Source of the DNA: Candidatus Avibacteroides excrementipullorum
GTDB taxonomy: Bacteria; Bacteroidota; Bacteroidia; Bacteroidales; Bacteroidaceae
NCBI GenBank assembly: GCA_018711405.1
Contig: DVIH01000066.1
Location: 1-46,144, forward strand
Length of the DNA stretch: 46,144 bases
Direction: 5' to 3'
In this document: one piece after another, positions 19,301 through 26,907 of the stretch
How the letters are laid out: each line of letters opens with the position of its first letter
Position numbering within the stretch: the first letter of the stretch is position 1
Made by a program: the position numbers and the translations under genes
The notes under the pieces: generated by a model
The model's input: the letters and a program-made list of their open reading frames with translations, nothing else
Databases searched by the model: none
What the model was told of the DNA's origin: nothing

Positions 19301-22118
19301 GGACATGAGACTGACCTGGAGATGGGATGTGTTCAGAGACCGTTTACAGCCGGGACAGGAAGAAACATGGAAGTTTACGCTTGTTGATGCGTCGGGCAGG
19401 CCGGCAGATGCTGAAGTACTTGCATACCTGTATGACGCATCGCTCGATGAGATATATAAGAGTGACAATCATTTCAGCATTTATTTTGACAAATATCTGA
19501 AACATACTTCATGGAACAGGCTTTGGAAATATACGCGGTCATTGAACCTCTATTTCGCACCCGCTTCCGGAATGTGTGGCGACACATCTTTCGACCGGTT
19601 TAGAAATTTCATGTCCTATGGCTTGACTATGCGGCGTTTCGGCCTGTTCAACAGGGCTATGCTCGATGGCGTATCCGTCCCTGTAATGAAATCGGCGGTA
19701 ACGAATGTCGCAGGCGAAACTGCAATGGAGGCGACCAGCGAAGAAGTCGGCAGCATGAAGTTGGCGGAGGATGCGGTTCTTGAAGAACAATCGGTAGAAC
19801 ATGTGGCATACGATGCTTTGCGCTCGGATTTCAGCGAGACGGCTTTTTTCTATCCCATGCTGCGTACGGATGAAAACGGTAGCGTAAGCATCAGTTTCAC
19901 AGTGCCGGAGAGCCTGACCGAGTGGCGATTTGGCGCATTGTCGCATACGCGCGATATGCTGCACTGCATGGCGGATACGTCTGTCGTTACGAGCAAGGAG
20001 TTTATGCTTATGCCCGACATGCCGAGGTTTTTCCGTAGGGGAGATAAGGTTTGTATCACTCCGGCCGTGATCAATGACATGGAACGTCCGGTTGAAGGCT
20101 ATATGACGTTGCAGCTTTTGGAGTCGGTATCGGAGAAAGAATTGTTCAGCAGGAAGCTACCGTTCTCAGTAAAAGAGAAAGGTACTGCTACTGTCCGTTT
20201 TGAGTTTGATGTGCCTGATGCGGAACTGGTGGTTTGCCGGATTGTGGCTTCCGGCAGGAATTTCTCCGATGGAGAGCAGCGGTATATACCTGTGTTGTCA
20301 GACAGGATGGTTGTGGTGGAGACTAAGACCGAAGTGATAAGTGGTGACGAACCGGCGGTGATAGATATGTCATCACTGTTCAACAGGAATGATGCGGATG
20401 CGACGCACCGAAGCCTTGTACTTGAGACGGCAGCCAGTCCTGTGTGGTATGCCGTCCAGTCGCTGTGTGCGGCAGACGATGTCAATGACAACAGCAATGC
20501 CATATCGCTTGCTGCGGCCTTGTATGCCAATCGCATAGGAGAGTATCTTTTGCAAAGCAATGATGCTCTGAAAAGTGCGGTAGAAATGTGGAAAGCGTAT
20601 CCGGAGGCGGAAGATCTGAAAAGCTCGTTGTCGAAAAACGAGGATTTGAAAAACATATTGTTGGAAAACTCTCCTTGGATGCTCGATGCGGTTTCCGATG
20701 AGGAACAGAAACGGAACATGGCCATGTTTCTCGATGTGAACAGAATGGATGCCTCCAATGCTTATTTGCTGGAACGTCTGAGCGGTATGCAACTCGGGTC
20801 CGGAGCGTTGTCATGGTTCAAGGGAGGTGGCTCCAATGCTTATGTCACAAGGTTTGTCGCTATGGAGCTGGCCAGGATTGAGTCTCTCACCGGTCGTTTG
20901 TCGGATGGCGAGCAGCGTCTGTTTGACAGGCTGATGGATTTCATCTATTCCGATATACAGAGCATTTACAGGCGGGAATGGGAATACGGGGGGAAGCGTT
21001 TTGAGGACATCCCCATGAACAAGGCTGTGCTGCAAGACCTGTATGTGTGTGCTTTGGCGGAGACCGATGTGCCGGTGCATTGCGTGGAGGCCTATGATAA
21101 ATATATGCGGAAACTGTCATCAACGTCTTTGCCGGGCTTCTCTGTCGCGGAAAAAGCCATGTCAGTCAAGATTCTTATGGCCAATGGCATGACGGAAAGC
21201 GCGGAGAGGTTTTTCACTTCGTTGAAGGAGTATGAACTTCGTGATGAATATGGCAACCTGCATTTCAAATCGGCGGAAACGGCAGGCAGCACAGCCTTGC
21301 GCGAGCAGGTTGCAGCTATAGAGGCGTATCATGCAATGGGCTGTCCGGGCGATGAGCTTGAGGCCTTGAAGTCGTGGCTCATAACCCGCAAGAAGCGTGC
21401 CGATTGGGGAGACCCGTTGTCTTCGGCAGATGCGGTGCATGCCTTGCTTGCCTATGGCAATGATGTGTTGCATGACGAGGGAGGCATAGTAGTAAAGATG
21501 GGACGCAAGAAAATCGCAGACAGCCGCGCTGGCGATGTCGCGGCGGGCAACTTGGCAGGCTATGGCCGGCAGCAGATCGATGTGGCCGAAGAACGGCGTG
21601 TCAAAGACATTACAGTGGCCAAGTCGGGCAATGCGCAGGCTTGGGTCAACGTTTATGCCAAATATGAAATACCGATGAGCCGTCTGCAATCGGCGGGAGA
21701 GGGACTCGGTGTGGAAAAACAGATGTTTGTGAAACGCACTGAAGGCTCGGCGGTGAAACTGTATCCATTGGCCGGCGAAAAAGTGTCGGCAGGCGACATC
21801 ATAGTTTCCAGGCTCGTAGCGGATGTGTCGGAACCTACTGATTTTGTCGCATTGAAAGATGCTGCTCCCGGTTGTGCCGAAAAACTGGAGCAGCTTTCAG
21901 GCTACAGGTTCATGAGCGGTGTCGGGTGCTATGTGGAAAACAAGGATGACTGCGTGATATATTATTTCGACAGCCTGCCGGCAGGGCGTTATGTCATAGA
22001 AAACGAATACAGCGTGTCGCGACCGGGTGTTTATTCATCGGGCGTTGCCGTGCTTCAGTCTATGTATGCTCCCGAATATTCGGCGCATTCGTCTTCGGAG
22101 GATATCACAGTGCAGTGA
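16350..22118 (+). CDS. Large alpha-2-macroglobulin family protein lacking the thioester
   Basis: A 1922-residue exported protein with signal peptide MDKRLLLLPAIWVLSLFLSA followed by GACAQTYDD. Residues about 25-350 are helical and resemble the N-terminal extension of Bacteroidetes macroglobulins. A MG2 domain starts near 575 (DRGIYRPGQKVYVKG), and the alpha-2-macroglobulin domain is near 1189 (PESLTEWRFGALSHTRD). The helical thioester-domain toroid begins at about 1365. Where thioester members have CxEQ, this protein reads SLCAADDVNDNSNAIS, so no covalent trap can form. The family binds attacking proteases or acts in envelope defence; in Bacteroidetes the role is not settled. Whether it is a lipoprotein is unclear, since AGAC is a poor lipobox. 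It is monocistronic, with a hairpin at 22159. Confidence 0.87.
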   Translation: MDKRLLLLPAIWVLSLFLSAGACAQTYDDLWAEADKYMKKDDMPESAMAVLRQIEAKAAEEHNAQWFMKAFFNRVRNANLRGEDVEFSDEIGRLEAWLSSAGDADAACIAYAVAYCYKEQMAATVWNSTAVAGKKSFDEPVEEWTEEMFLDRILGNLRTVYDNMNKLHSCTADDYGIIAESGGFGELTGHNMASLVTEASADMLRDLGGAYGDLWPQSDLSRIKDYDGLQRLLDEGLTGLGEYDFAAMTVNFYSRLTEVCRLAGDADSQAMAACAFIDRYFRSGYDYVALLDSIAASHPDAEKVLPYLCFKKADRWLFYEEGKKRQALDCVERALADYPESVCRPMLESLRSRILQPQVRVTVASQVYPGKSDTLFVSHRNAHCVKLSVYKAKESVSALDLWYLAFDKEALGRLFSSYTTLEFELVPPADYEERDTAFVLPPLPAGLWAFVAQSEEYNPDFKPEYVVSSGFTHLYRTNAAKDNEYMILDSESGQPVAGADVLFYEYDYGERKYRVLSDKAVTDENGVFACPFIRRNGAVFSVRKGDDVSYLFDYASRYEPSSPATQNRQISLFTDRGIYRPGQKVYVKGIVYDVRQDNSADVCEGVKGEVSLTSRSGAGVRLEKDYVTNSFGSFFVEFVLPEECPGGTYYISTSGGMRIISVEEYKRPAFYVEMEKPDGRFLIGDSVVVPGRALMFNGSPVQQGRVRYEIILQPIWKNYSYERWYSSRVVASGTVETDAEGCFDICVKAAGDDLMPGDNRILRYEVKASVTAMNGETQEQSIAVSASDKPFFLSCTADAEVEKANGLQFTPVVVNADGSPQDVVLRYSLTDMRTGQEVLQGIVRANDKVTVDCRTLASGSYRLTVVAADDESIKSESIVALFDRTDILSPVDAPLWVKQLNSEVNGSLSAEFLVATAESNEYVIMDICDEYGIRETRRITLNNEMRLISIPYKAEYGNGISVSVVSQRHGQRYDHLLNYALTEPDMRLTWRWDVFRDRLQPGQEETWKFTLVDASGRPADAEVLAYLYDASLDEIYKSDNHFSIYFDKYLKHTSWNRLWKYTRSLNLYFAPASGMCGDTSFDRFRNFMSYGLTMRRFGLFNRAMLDGVSVPVMKSAVTNVAGETAMEATSEEVGSMKLAEDAVLEEQSVEHVAYDALRSDFSETAFFYPMLRTDENGSVSISFTVPESLTEWRFGALSHTRDMLHCMADTSVVTSKEFMLMPDMPRFFRRGDKVCITPAVINDMERPVEGYMTLQLLESVSEKELFSRKLPFSVKEKGTATVRFEFDVPDAELVVCRIVASGRNFSDGEQRYIPVLSDRMVVVETKTEVISGDEPAVIDMSSLFNRNDADATHRSLVLETAASPVWYAVQSLCAADDVNDNSNAISLAAALYANRIGEYLLQSNDALKSAVEMWKAYPEAEDLKSSLSKNEDLKNILLENSPWMLDAVSDEEQKRNMAMFLDVNRMDASNAYLLERLSGMQLGSGALSWFKGGGSNAYVTRFVAMELARIESLTGRLSDGEQRLFDRLMDFIYSDIQSIYRREWEYGGKRFEDIPMNKAVLQDLYVCALAETDVPVHCVEAYDKYMRKLSSTSLPGFSVAEKAMSVKILMANGMTESAERFFTSLKEYELRDEYGNLHFKSAETAGSTALREQVAAIEAYHAMGCPGDELEALKSWLITRKKRADWGDPLSSADAVHALLAYGNDVLHDEGGIVVKMGRKKIADSRAGDVAAGNLAGYGRQQIDVAEERRVKDITVAKSGNAQAWVNVYAKYEIPMSRLQSAGEGLGVEKQMFVKRTEGSAVKLYPLAGEKVSAGDIIVSRLVADVSEPTDFVALKDAAPGCAEKLEQLSGYRFMSGVGCYVENKDDCVIYYFDSLPAGRYVIENEYSVSRPGVYSSGVAVLQSMYAPEYSAHSSSEDITVQ

Positions 22119-22158
22119 CTTTTTTAGATAAGGCTGTCTGTCAATTGGTTGTGTGACA

Positions 22159-22198
22159 TTAAGGGCGGGATTCGTGCAGATGCGGATTCCGTCCTTAA
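22159..22198 (+). terminator. Hairpin after the macroglobulin gene
   Basis: TTAAGGGCGGGAT (22159-22171) pairs with ATTCCGTCCTTAA (22186-22198), 13 pairs including two G-T, with a 14-base loop. The following bases are T-rich but not a clean T run. Confidence 0.6.
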
Positions 22199-22234
22199 TT
22201 GTTTATTGTCATGTTTCCTGACACCCGCCTCAGG

Positions 22235-22319
22235 TATCGGCTCGGTCTTTGCCCGGGATCGAGCCGATACTCGGGCAAGATGGCGTACATCCCGGGCGAA
22301 GATGGCGCACATCCCCGCC
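22235..22319 (+). repeat. Mosaic 22-bp-period intergenic repeat, copy B
   Basis: Units begin at 22235 (TATCGGCTCGGTC), 22257 (GATCGAGCCGATA), 22279 (GATGGCGTACATC) and 22301 (GATGGCGCACATC), all 22 bp apart, each with a nine-base spacer. The first two units are inverted relative to each other, TATCGGCTCG pairing with CGAGCCGATA (22260-22269), so a hairpin forms. The element fills part of the 405-bp gap 22119-22523, which otherwise holds the macroglobulin hairpin and the promoter at 22484. It is nearly identical to the reverse complement of copy C. Confidence 0.9.
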
Positions 22320-22483
22320 ACCCTTCCGGACTGGTTATGGAAGTGACAAATAAATCCAATAATAGGAATATCGGTACGTTTACGAGACAATAATAGAATT
22401 AAAAATATTTAGTGGTTGCCCTCTTGCGGATTCTTGGGCTGCAAGGGGGCGATTTATTTTTATGTCTTTTTGAAATATAATTG

Positions 22484-22491
22484 TATATTTG
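22484..22491 (+). promoter_or_regulatory. -7 box upstream of the small exported protein
   Basis: TATATTTG followed by CAA is a perfect TAnnTTTG box 33 bases before the ATG at 22524. The expected -33 position (22461-22464, TATG) is a weak match. Confidence 0.6.
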
Positions 22492-22523
22492 CAACTATTG
22501 GAAACAATAGATAATCAGATAGA

Positions 22524-23060
22524 ATGAAAAACATTGTTCTTATTGTGGTCATGCTGTTTGCATGCTTGAATGTGTCGGCACAGCAGGCTACGGAGTTTTC
22601 CGCAGAGACATCGGTGGCGACAACTGAAAGTTACGGTACTGCTGATGACAGTTTGCTTCGCGTATCGAAAGGACGTTTGTATTTGGGGACGGAAAGACTT
22701 GACCGCAAGGAGTTGCAGTCGCTGTTTGTCTCTGAACCGAATCTGTATTTCAGATATAAGGATGCTTTGCGGTGGAGAAAACTGTCGTGGACACCGTTTG
22801 TGGCATCTCTTGTTCCGGCTTTGGCTCTGTGGACTTATGGAGGTTTGGCAGGACCTGAAGACGGCAGTATGTTTTTTGGTGGACTTCTGTTCGTCACTAC
22901 CGGTGCGACAGGAACCGCCCTTATGTGTTGGAAGTGCAACAAAGACCTCAAGGCTATAACCTACGATTACAATGATAAAGTCCTGCGCGGCAGGGAGACC
23001 GCCCGCGAATTGTCGTTCGTGGCTACCGGCGGCGGATTGGGACTGAGATTTTCTTTCTGA
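22524..23060 (+). CDS. Small exported protein of unknown function
   Basis: A 178-residue protein that I do not recognise. Residues 1-19 are a signal peptide (MKNIVLIVVMLFACLNVSA, then QQA). A soluble stretch to about residue 90 follows. Next come two hydrophobic segments, about 92-111 (WTPFVASLVPALALWTYGG) and 117-135 (MFFGGLLFVTTGATGTALM), joined by a short turn, and a C-terminal part ending in GGGLGLRFSF. The glycine-rich, aromatic-ended tail is like the last strand of an outer-membrane protein, but the protein is too short for a barrel. It has its own promoter and a strong terminator at 23084. Its last 19 codons and 3' flank are duplicated before serS (23888-23962). Confidence 0.65.
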   Translation: MKNIVLIVVMLFACLNVSAQQATEFSAETSVATTESYGTADDSLLRVSKGRLYLGTERLDRKELQSLFVSEPNLYFRYKDALRWRKLSWTPFVASLVPALALWTYGGLAGPEDGSMFFGGLLFVTTGATGTALMCWKCNKDLKAITYDYNDKVLRGRETARELSFVATGGGLGLRFSF

Positions 23061-23082
23061 TTTCCGGAATAATGATATTGTA
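23005..23082 (+). repeat. Direct repeat, copy 1 (3' end of the small exported gene)
   Basis: These 78 bases hold the last codons of the gene at 22524, its stop and 22 bases of flank. They match 23888-23962 at 69 of 75 aligned positions plus one three-base gap. The HigBA cassette lies between the two copies. Confidence 0.92.
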
Positions 23083-23083
23083 T

Positions 23084-23125
23084 GAAAGAGGCAGGCAATC
23101 ATGCACACTATTGCCTGCCTCTTTC
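23084..23125 (+). terminator. Bidirectional terminator between the small exported gene and higA
   Basis: GAAAGAGGCAGGCAAT (23084-23099) pairs perfectly with ATTGCCTGCCTCTTTC (23110-23125), a 16-bp stem with a ten-base loop. It lies between convergent genes, five bases from the higA stop, so it probably ends transcription from both sides. Confidence 0.85.
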
Positions 23126-23129
23126 TTTG

Positions 23130-23477
23130 TCAAAGCATTGCTGCTGCTTTACGTATATTGTCGAGCATGGAGGCGAGTTTGTTGTTGCGCCGTGCCATCT
23201 GCATGTCGTAGTCTGATTGCAGGTCGCGCCAGATGTCTGCCGCTATTCCTGTTGCCGCCTCTATCTTCAATGCCGTGTCGGTAGTTATAGGACGTTTGCC
23301 GTTGACAATTTCGTTGAATGCAGTGTAAGGCATGCCGATCAGGTTTGCGAATTTCTTCTGGGAAATGCCGCGTGCTTCCAGTTCGTCTTTGAGCATTTCG
23401 CCCGGATGAATCGGTTCTGACGGTTGCAATTCGTCAGGCCTGTAAATTTTTCTTTCAGTTTTCATTTCGAGGGTCAT
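23130..23477 (-). CDS. higA: HigA-family antitoxin (XRE HTH)
   Basis: A 115-residue antitoxin. An N-terminal segment (RKIYRPDELQPSEPIHPGEML) leads into a Cro/C1 helix-turn-helix at about residues 30-85. ISQKKFANLIGMPYTAFNEIVNGKRPIT has the form typical of HigA and VapI proteins, and a helical tail rich in Arg/Asn follows. It would bind the HigB toxin and repress its own promoter. The ATG at 23475-23477 overlaps the higB stop in an ATGA arrangement, so I prefer it for translational coupling; a second Met at 23465 is possible. The order toxin first, antitoxin second is the standard higBA order. A perfect palindrome over the promoter at 23837-23855 is a candidate operator. Confidence 0.9.
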   Translation of the reverse strand: MTLEMKTERKIYRPDELQPSEPIHPGEMLKDELEARGISQKKFANLIGMPYTAFNEIVNGKRPITTDTALKIEAATGIAADIWRDLQSDYDMQMARRNNKLASMLDNIRKAAAML

Positions 23478-23791
23478 TTGTAGTGATTGCTTATATCCAA
23501 CAGGCGGCACACTGTTACGATTTGTTCGCCCATGATGTCTCTTACGGTAAATTCCAGACGGTATTGCCGGTTTATCCTTACTGATGAAATGCCACTTTTA
23601 TCTCCTCGCAGTACTTCATAATGCAGGGAATTTATTGCATAAAGTTGTTCCGTGTTGTTCGCGCGTTTTAGGAACATCACACATTTCGTGTAACCTCTTA
23701 TTATTTCCGGCTGGTAGCGGTGTTGCTTGTCGCTCGTCCGTCCCTGTTCGAATAATTCACGCAGGTATTCCTTGTCGAACTCTATTAACAT
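23474..23791 (-). CDS. higB: HigB toxin, RelE/ParE superfamily
   Basis: A 105-residue toxin of the RelE/ParE superfamily. The core reads INSLHYEVLRGDKSGISSVRINRQYRLEFTV at about residues 53-83, the usual HigB pattern in which an arginine-rich strand supplies mRNA-cleaving residues. HigB toxins cut mRNA at the ribosome; that activity is inferred from the family. The gene is first in the operon, overlaps higA by four bases, and has a TATCTTTG box 21 bases upstream. It reads against both serS and the small exported gene. The cassette is bracketed by a direct repeat, pointing to recent arrival. Confidence 0.88.
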   Translation of the reverse strand: MLIEFDKEYLRELFEQGRTSDKQHRYQPEIIRGYTKCVMFLKRANNTEQLYAINSLHYEVLRGDKSGISSVRINRQYRLEFTVRDIMGEQIVTVCRLLDISNHYK

Positions 23792-23811
23792 AATGCCTTT
23801 GTATGTTTATG

Positions 23812-23855
23812 CAAAGATAATGCTTTTTCTGACTTGATTCACTAAAAAAGTGAAT
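23812..23855 (-). promoter_or_regulatory. higBA promoter with palindromic operator
   Basis: On the minus strand TATCTTTG (23819-23812) is a perfect -7 box, about 20 bases upstream of the higB ATG. The palindrome ATTCACT-AAAAA-AGTGAAT (23837-23855) covers the place where the -33 box should be, so a bound HigA would block polymerase. The -33 sequence itself is poor. Confidence 0.6.
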
Positions 23856-23887
23856 GTTTTTATCCGGTGATTGTTTCTTGCCTTTTG

Positions 23888-23962
23888 GCGAATTGTCGTT
23901 CGTAGCTACCGGCGGCGGATTGGGGTTGATATTTTCTTTCTGATTTCCGAGATAATATTGTA
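23888..23962 (+). repeat. Direct repeat, copy 2 (orphan gene tail before serS)
   Basis: This copy keeps the reading frame of the small exported gene: it would encode ELSFVATGGGLGLIFSF and a stop, but nothing upstream opens the frame. Its end runs into the serS promoter. It is a remnant, not a gene. Confidence 0.92.
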
Positions 23963-23968
23963 TATTTG
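23961..23968 (+). promoter_or_regulatory. -7 box of the serS promoter
   Basis: TATATTTG followed by CAG, a perfect TAnnTTTG box 25 bases before the serS ATG. The -33 position falls inside the direct-repeat copy 2 (TTTCTG), so the repeat supplies part of the serS promoter. Confidence 0.65.
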
Positions 23969-23993
23969 CAGCCGTTAAAAAAGACTGAAAATC

Positions 23994-25271
23994 ATGCTTA
24001 CACTTAAACTTATAACGGAAAAGACCGATGAGGTAATCAAGGGATTGGAGAAAAAACATTTTGCAAATGCAAAAGAGACTGTGGCAGAGGTTGTGGCTTT
24101 GAACGACAAACGCCGCAGCACTCAGGCTCTGCTTGATGGCAACCTGGCGGAAGTCAACTCCATATCGAAAAGCATCGGCATGCTGATGAAAGAGGGGAAG
24201 AAAGACGAGGCTGAACAGGCTAAGGCTCGTGTGGCTGAAATAAAGGAGACTTGCAAGACGTTGCAGGCGGAGATGGACAAGGCTGCTGAAGATATGCGCA
24301 ATCTGCTCTACACCATTCCCAATGTGCCTTATGACAGTGTGCCCGAAGGTCTGACGGCTGATGACAATGTGGTGGAGAAAATGGGAGGTATGGAAACGAA
24401 ACTGCCGGAAAACGCCCTGCCGCATTGGGAGCTTGCCAAAAAATATGATTTGATAGATTTCGACTTGGGCGTGAAGATAACCGGAGCCGGATTCCCTGTC
24501 TACAAAGGCAAAGGGGCGCGTCTGCAACGTGCCTTGATAAACTTTTTCCTCGATGAGGCACGCGATGCAGGCTATACCGAGATAATGCCTCCCACAGTGG
24601 TGAATGCCGCTTCGGGCTATGGCACGGGGCAGTTGCCCGACAAGGAGGCCCAAATGTATCATTGCGAGCTTGACGATCTTTACCTGATACCGACGGCCGA
24701 AGTCCCGGTGACCAACATATACCGCGATGTGATACTGGATGAAAAGGAACTGCCCGTAAAGAACTGCGCATATACGCAATGTTTCCGCCGCGAGGCCGGT
24801 TCGTATGGTAAGGATGTGCGCGGGTTGAACCGTCTGCATGAGTTCTCCAAAGTGGAGCTTGTGCGTATAGACAAACCGGAACATTCGGCACAGTCGCACA
24901 AGGAAATGCTCGACCATGTGGAAGGCTTGTTGCAGAAACTGGAGTTGCCTTACAGGATTCTCCGTCTTTGCGGCGGCGACATGAGTTTTACCGCTGCATT
25001 GTGCTTTGACTTTGAGGTCTATTCAGAGGCTCAGAAGCGTTGGCTTGAGGTTAGTTCCGTTTCCAATTTCGATACTTATCAGGCCAACAGGCTGAAATGC
25101 CGTTACCGCAATGCCGAGACGAAGAAGACGGAGCTGTGTCACACGCTGAACGGTTCTGCACTCGCTCTGCCGCGCATCGTGGCTGCTCTTCTTGAAAACA
25201 ACCAGACTCCTGAGGGCATCCGCATACCTAAAGCGTTGGTGCCTTATTGCGGATTCGATCTGATAGATTGA
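23994..25271 (+). CDS. serS: Seryl-tRNA synthetase
   Basis: A 425-residue class II aminoacyl-tRNA synthetase of normal length. Residues 1-110 form the antiparallel coiled-coil arm that holds the long variable arm of tRNA-Ser (rich in Lys, Glu and Ala). The catalytic domain follows with motif 1 around FLDEARDAGYTEIMPP, the serine-pocket TAEVPVTN, motif 2 in CFRREAGSYGKDVRGLNRLHEFSKVE, and motif 3 in LNGSALALPRIVAALLENNQ. It is monocistronic, with its own promoter and terminator. The upstream flank was altered by the HigBA cassette and its repeat. Confidence 0.97.
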   Translation: MLTLKLITEKTDEVIKGLEKKHFANAKETVAEVVALNDKRRSTQALLDGNLAEVNSISKSIGMLMKEGKKDEAEQAKARVAEIKETCKTLQAEMDKAAEDMRNLLYTIPNVPYDSVPEGLTADDNVVEKMGGMETKLPENALPHWELAKKYDLIDFDLGVKITGAGFPVYKGKGARLQRALINFFLDEARDAGYTEIMPPTVVNAASGYGTGQLPDKEAQMYHCELDDLYLIPTAEVPVTNIYRDVILDEKELPVKNCAYTQCFRREAGSYGKDVRGLNRLHEFSKVELVRIDKPEHSAQSHKEMLDHVEGLLQKLELPYRILRLCGGDMSFTAALCFDFEVYSEAQKRWLEVSSVSNFDTYQANRLKCRYRNAETKKTELCHTLNGSALALPRIVAALLENNQTPEGIRIPKALVPYCGFDLID

Positions 25272-25295
25272 CCTGCTTCGTTTATTAAGATAAGG

Positions 25296-25335
25296 CTTCC
25301 CGTGTTCTGACTGGCAGATTGCGGGAAGTTTTTTT
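25296..25335 (+). terminator. Rho-independent terminator after serS
   Basis: CTTCCCG (25296-25302) pairs with CGGGAAG (25322-25328), with an inner CT/AG pairing, followed directly by seven T. Confidence 0.9.
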
Positions 25336-25431
25336 GTAATAGTCCGGCAAGTTTGTTGCGCTTGCCGGATTGTCTTTCGGAAAAAAGCAGTAATTTCGCG
25401 GCATATTTTTCTTTTTAATACAGATTTTTAT

Positions 25432-26841
25432 ATGGGAGGTTTCTTTGGTACAGTGTCAGACTCAAGTTGCATCACCGACTTGTTTTATGGCACGGATTAT
25501 AATTCTCACCTCGGTACCAGACGCGGCGGATTGGCCACATTCAGCAAGGATAGAGGTTTTATCCGTTCTATCCACAATCTTGAAAACGATTATTTCAGGT
25601 CGAAATTTGAGTCGGACTTGCCGAAATTTGAGGGAAATTCGGGCATAGGCATAATAAGCGATACTGATGCACAGCCCATAGTGTTCAATTCACATTTGGG
25701 GCGTTTTGCCATCGTCACGGTGGCTAAGGTGGTAAACCTGAAAGAATTGGAGGCGGAATTGCTTGCCAAGAACAGGCATTTTGCCGAGCTTAGTTCCGGC
25801 GACACCAATCAGACCGAACTCATAGCTTTGCTTATCACGGAAGGACGCGACTTCAAAGAGGGTATAGAAAATGTGTATAACAAAATAAAAGGCTCATGCT
25901 CCATGCTTCTGCTTACAGATGATGGCAGCATTATCGCGGCCCGCGACAAATTGGGACGTACTCCTATTGTGATAGGACGTAAAAACGGAGCGTTTGCGGC
26001 TACAAGCGAGTCGAGCAGTTTTCCCAATCTCGACTATGACATATATAAATATCTCGGGCCGGGAGAAATCGTGCGTATGCGCGCAGATGGGATAGAAAGC
26101 ATAAGAAAGCCTAATGCTGACATGCAGATCTGCTCTTTCCTGTGGGTATATTACGGTTTCCCGACTTCGTGTTATGAAAACAGAAATGTGGAGGAAGTCC
26201 GTTTCCGTTGCGGTATGCAGATGGGCATGGAAGATGATTCGGAGGTGGATTGTGCTTGCGGCATACCCGATTCGGGCGTAGGTATGGCTCTCGGTTATGC
26301 CGAAGGCAAAGGGGTGCCTTATCATAGGGCTATAGCGAAATACACTCCTACCTGGCCGAGAAGTTTTATGCCGAGCAACCAAAACATGCGTTCGCTCGTG
26401 GCCAAGATGAAACTGATACCCAACCGCGCGATGCTCGATGGCAAACGCCTGCTTTTCTGTGATGATTCGATTGTGCGCGGCACCCAGTTGCGCGACAATG
26501 TGAAGATCCTTTATGATTACGGAGCGAAAGAGGTGCACATCCGCATAGCTTGTCCGCCGTTGGTCTACCCTTGTGAATTTGTCGGCTTTACTTCTTCCAA
26601 GAGTGCAATGGAGCTTATCACACGCCGCATAATAAAGGAACTGGAAGGCGATGACAGCAAAAATCTGGACAAGTATTCCACTGTGGGTACTCCGGAATAC
26701 AACAGGATGGTCAATATCATAAAGGAACGTCTCGGGCTGACTTCCTTGAAATTCAATACGGTGGAAATGCTGGTCAAGGCTATCGGGCTGCCGAAGTGCA
26801 AAGTCTGCACTCATTGTTTCGATGGCAGCAGCAGATTCTGA
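25432..26841 (+). CDS. PurF-like protein with degenerate glutaminase domain
   Basis: A 469-residue homolog of glutamine PRPP amidotransferase. The C-terminal phosphoribosyltransferase half is intact: the PRPP loop reads FCDDSIVRGTQL with D344-D345, and CACGIPDSGVGMALGYAEGKG is the usual preceding region. The N-terminal Ntn-glutaminase half has lost its chemistry. The start is MGGFFG where PurF has a nucleophilic Cys (CGVFG), the HRGQE region reads TRRGGLA, and the oxyanion AHNGN stretch reads TVAKVVN. Glutamine hydrolysis is therefore not expected; it may use free ammonia, need a partner, or act on another amine. Close homologs in Bacteroides species share the MGGFFG start as I remember them, so this is a lineage trait. 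It ends with CKVCTHCFDGSS, cysteine-rich. It is monocistronic. Confidence 0.85.
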   Translation: MGGFFGTVSDSSCITDLFYGTDYNSHLGTRRGGLATFSKDRGFIRSIHNLENDYFRSKFESDLPKFEGNSGIGIISDTDAQPIVFNSHLGRFAIVTVAKVVNLKELEAELLAKNRHFAELSSGDTNQTELIALLITEGRDFKEGIENVYNKIKGSCSMLLLTDDGSIIAARDKLGRTPIVIGRKNGAFAATSESSSFPNLDYDIYKYLGPGEIVRMRADGIESIRKPNADMQICSFLWVYYGFPTSCYENRNVEEVRFRCGMQMGMEDDSEVDCACGIPDSGVGMALGYAEGKGVPYHRAIAKYTPTWPRSFMPSNQNMRSLVAKMKLIPNRAMLDGKRLLFCDDSIVRGTQLRDNVKILYDYGAKEVHIRIACPPLVYPCEFVGFTSSKSAMELITRRIIKELEGDDSKNLDKYSTVGTPEYNRMVNIIKERLGLTSLKFNTVEMLVKAIGLPKCKVCTHCFDGSSRF

Positions 26842-26860
26842 CATTATGGTTTGTAAATGA

Positions 26861-26907
26861 AATGCATGTGGAATGTGCCGGGCGGCATTTTCCACATGCA
26901 TTTTTTG
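26861..26907 (+). terminator. Rho-independent terminator after the PurF-like gene
   Basis: AATGCATGTGGAA (26861-26873) pairs with TTCCACATGCATT (26890-26902), with a GC-rich inner loop, followed by a T run. Confidence 0.9.

Noticed and set aside
22149..22393. Short frames across repeat copy B
   Set aside because: They consist of the repeat and a hairpin arm, have no start signals, and copy A has a different module order that would not keep the peptide.
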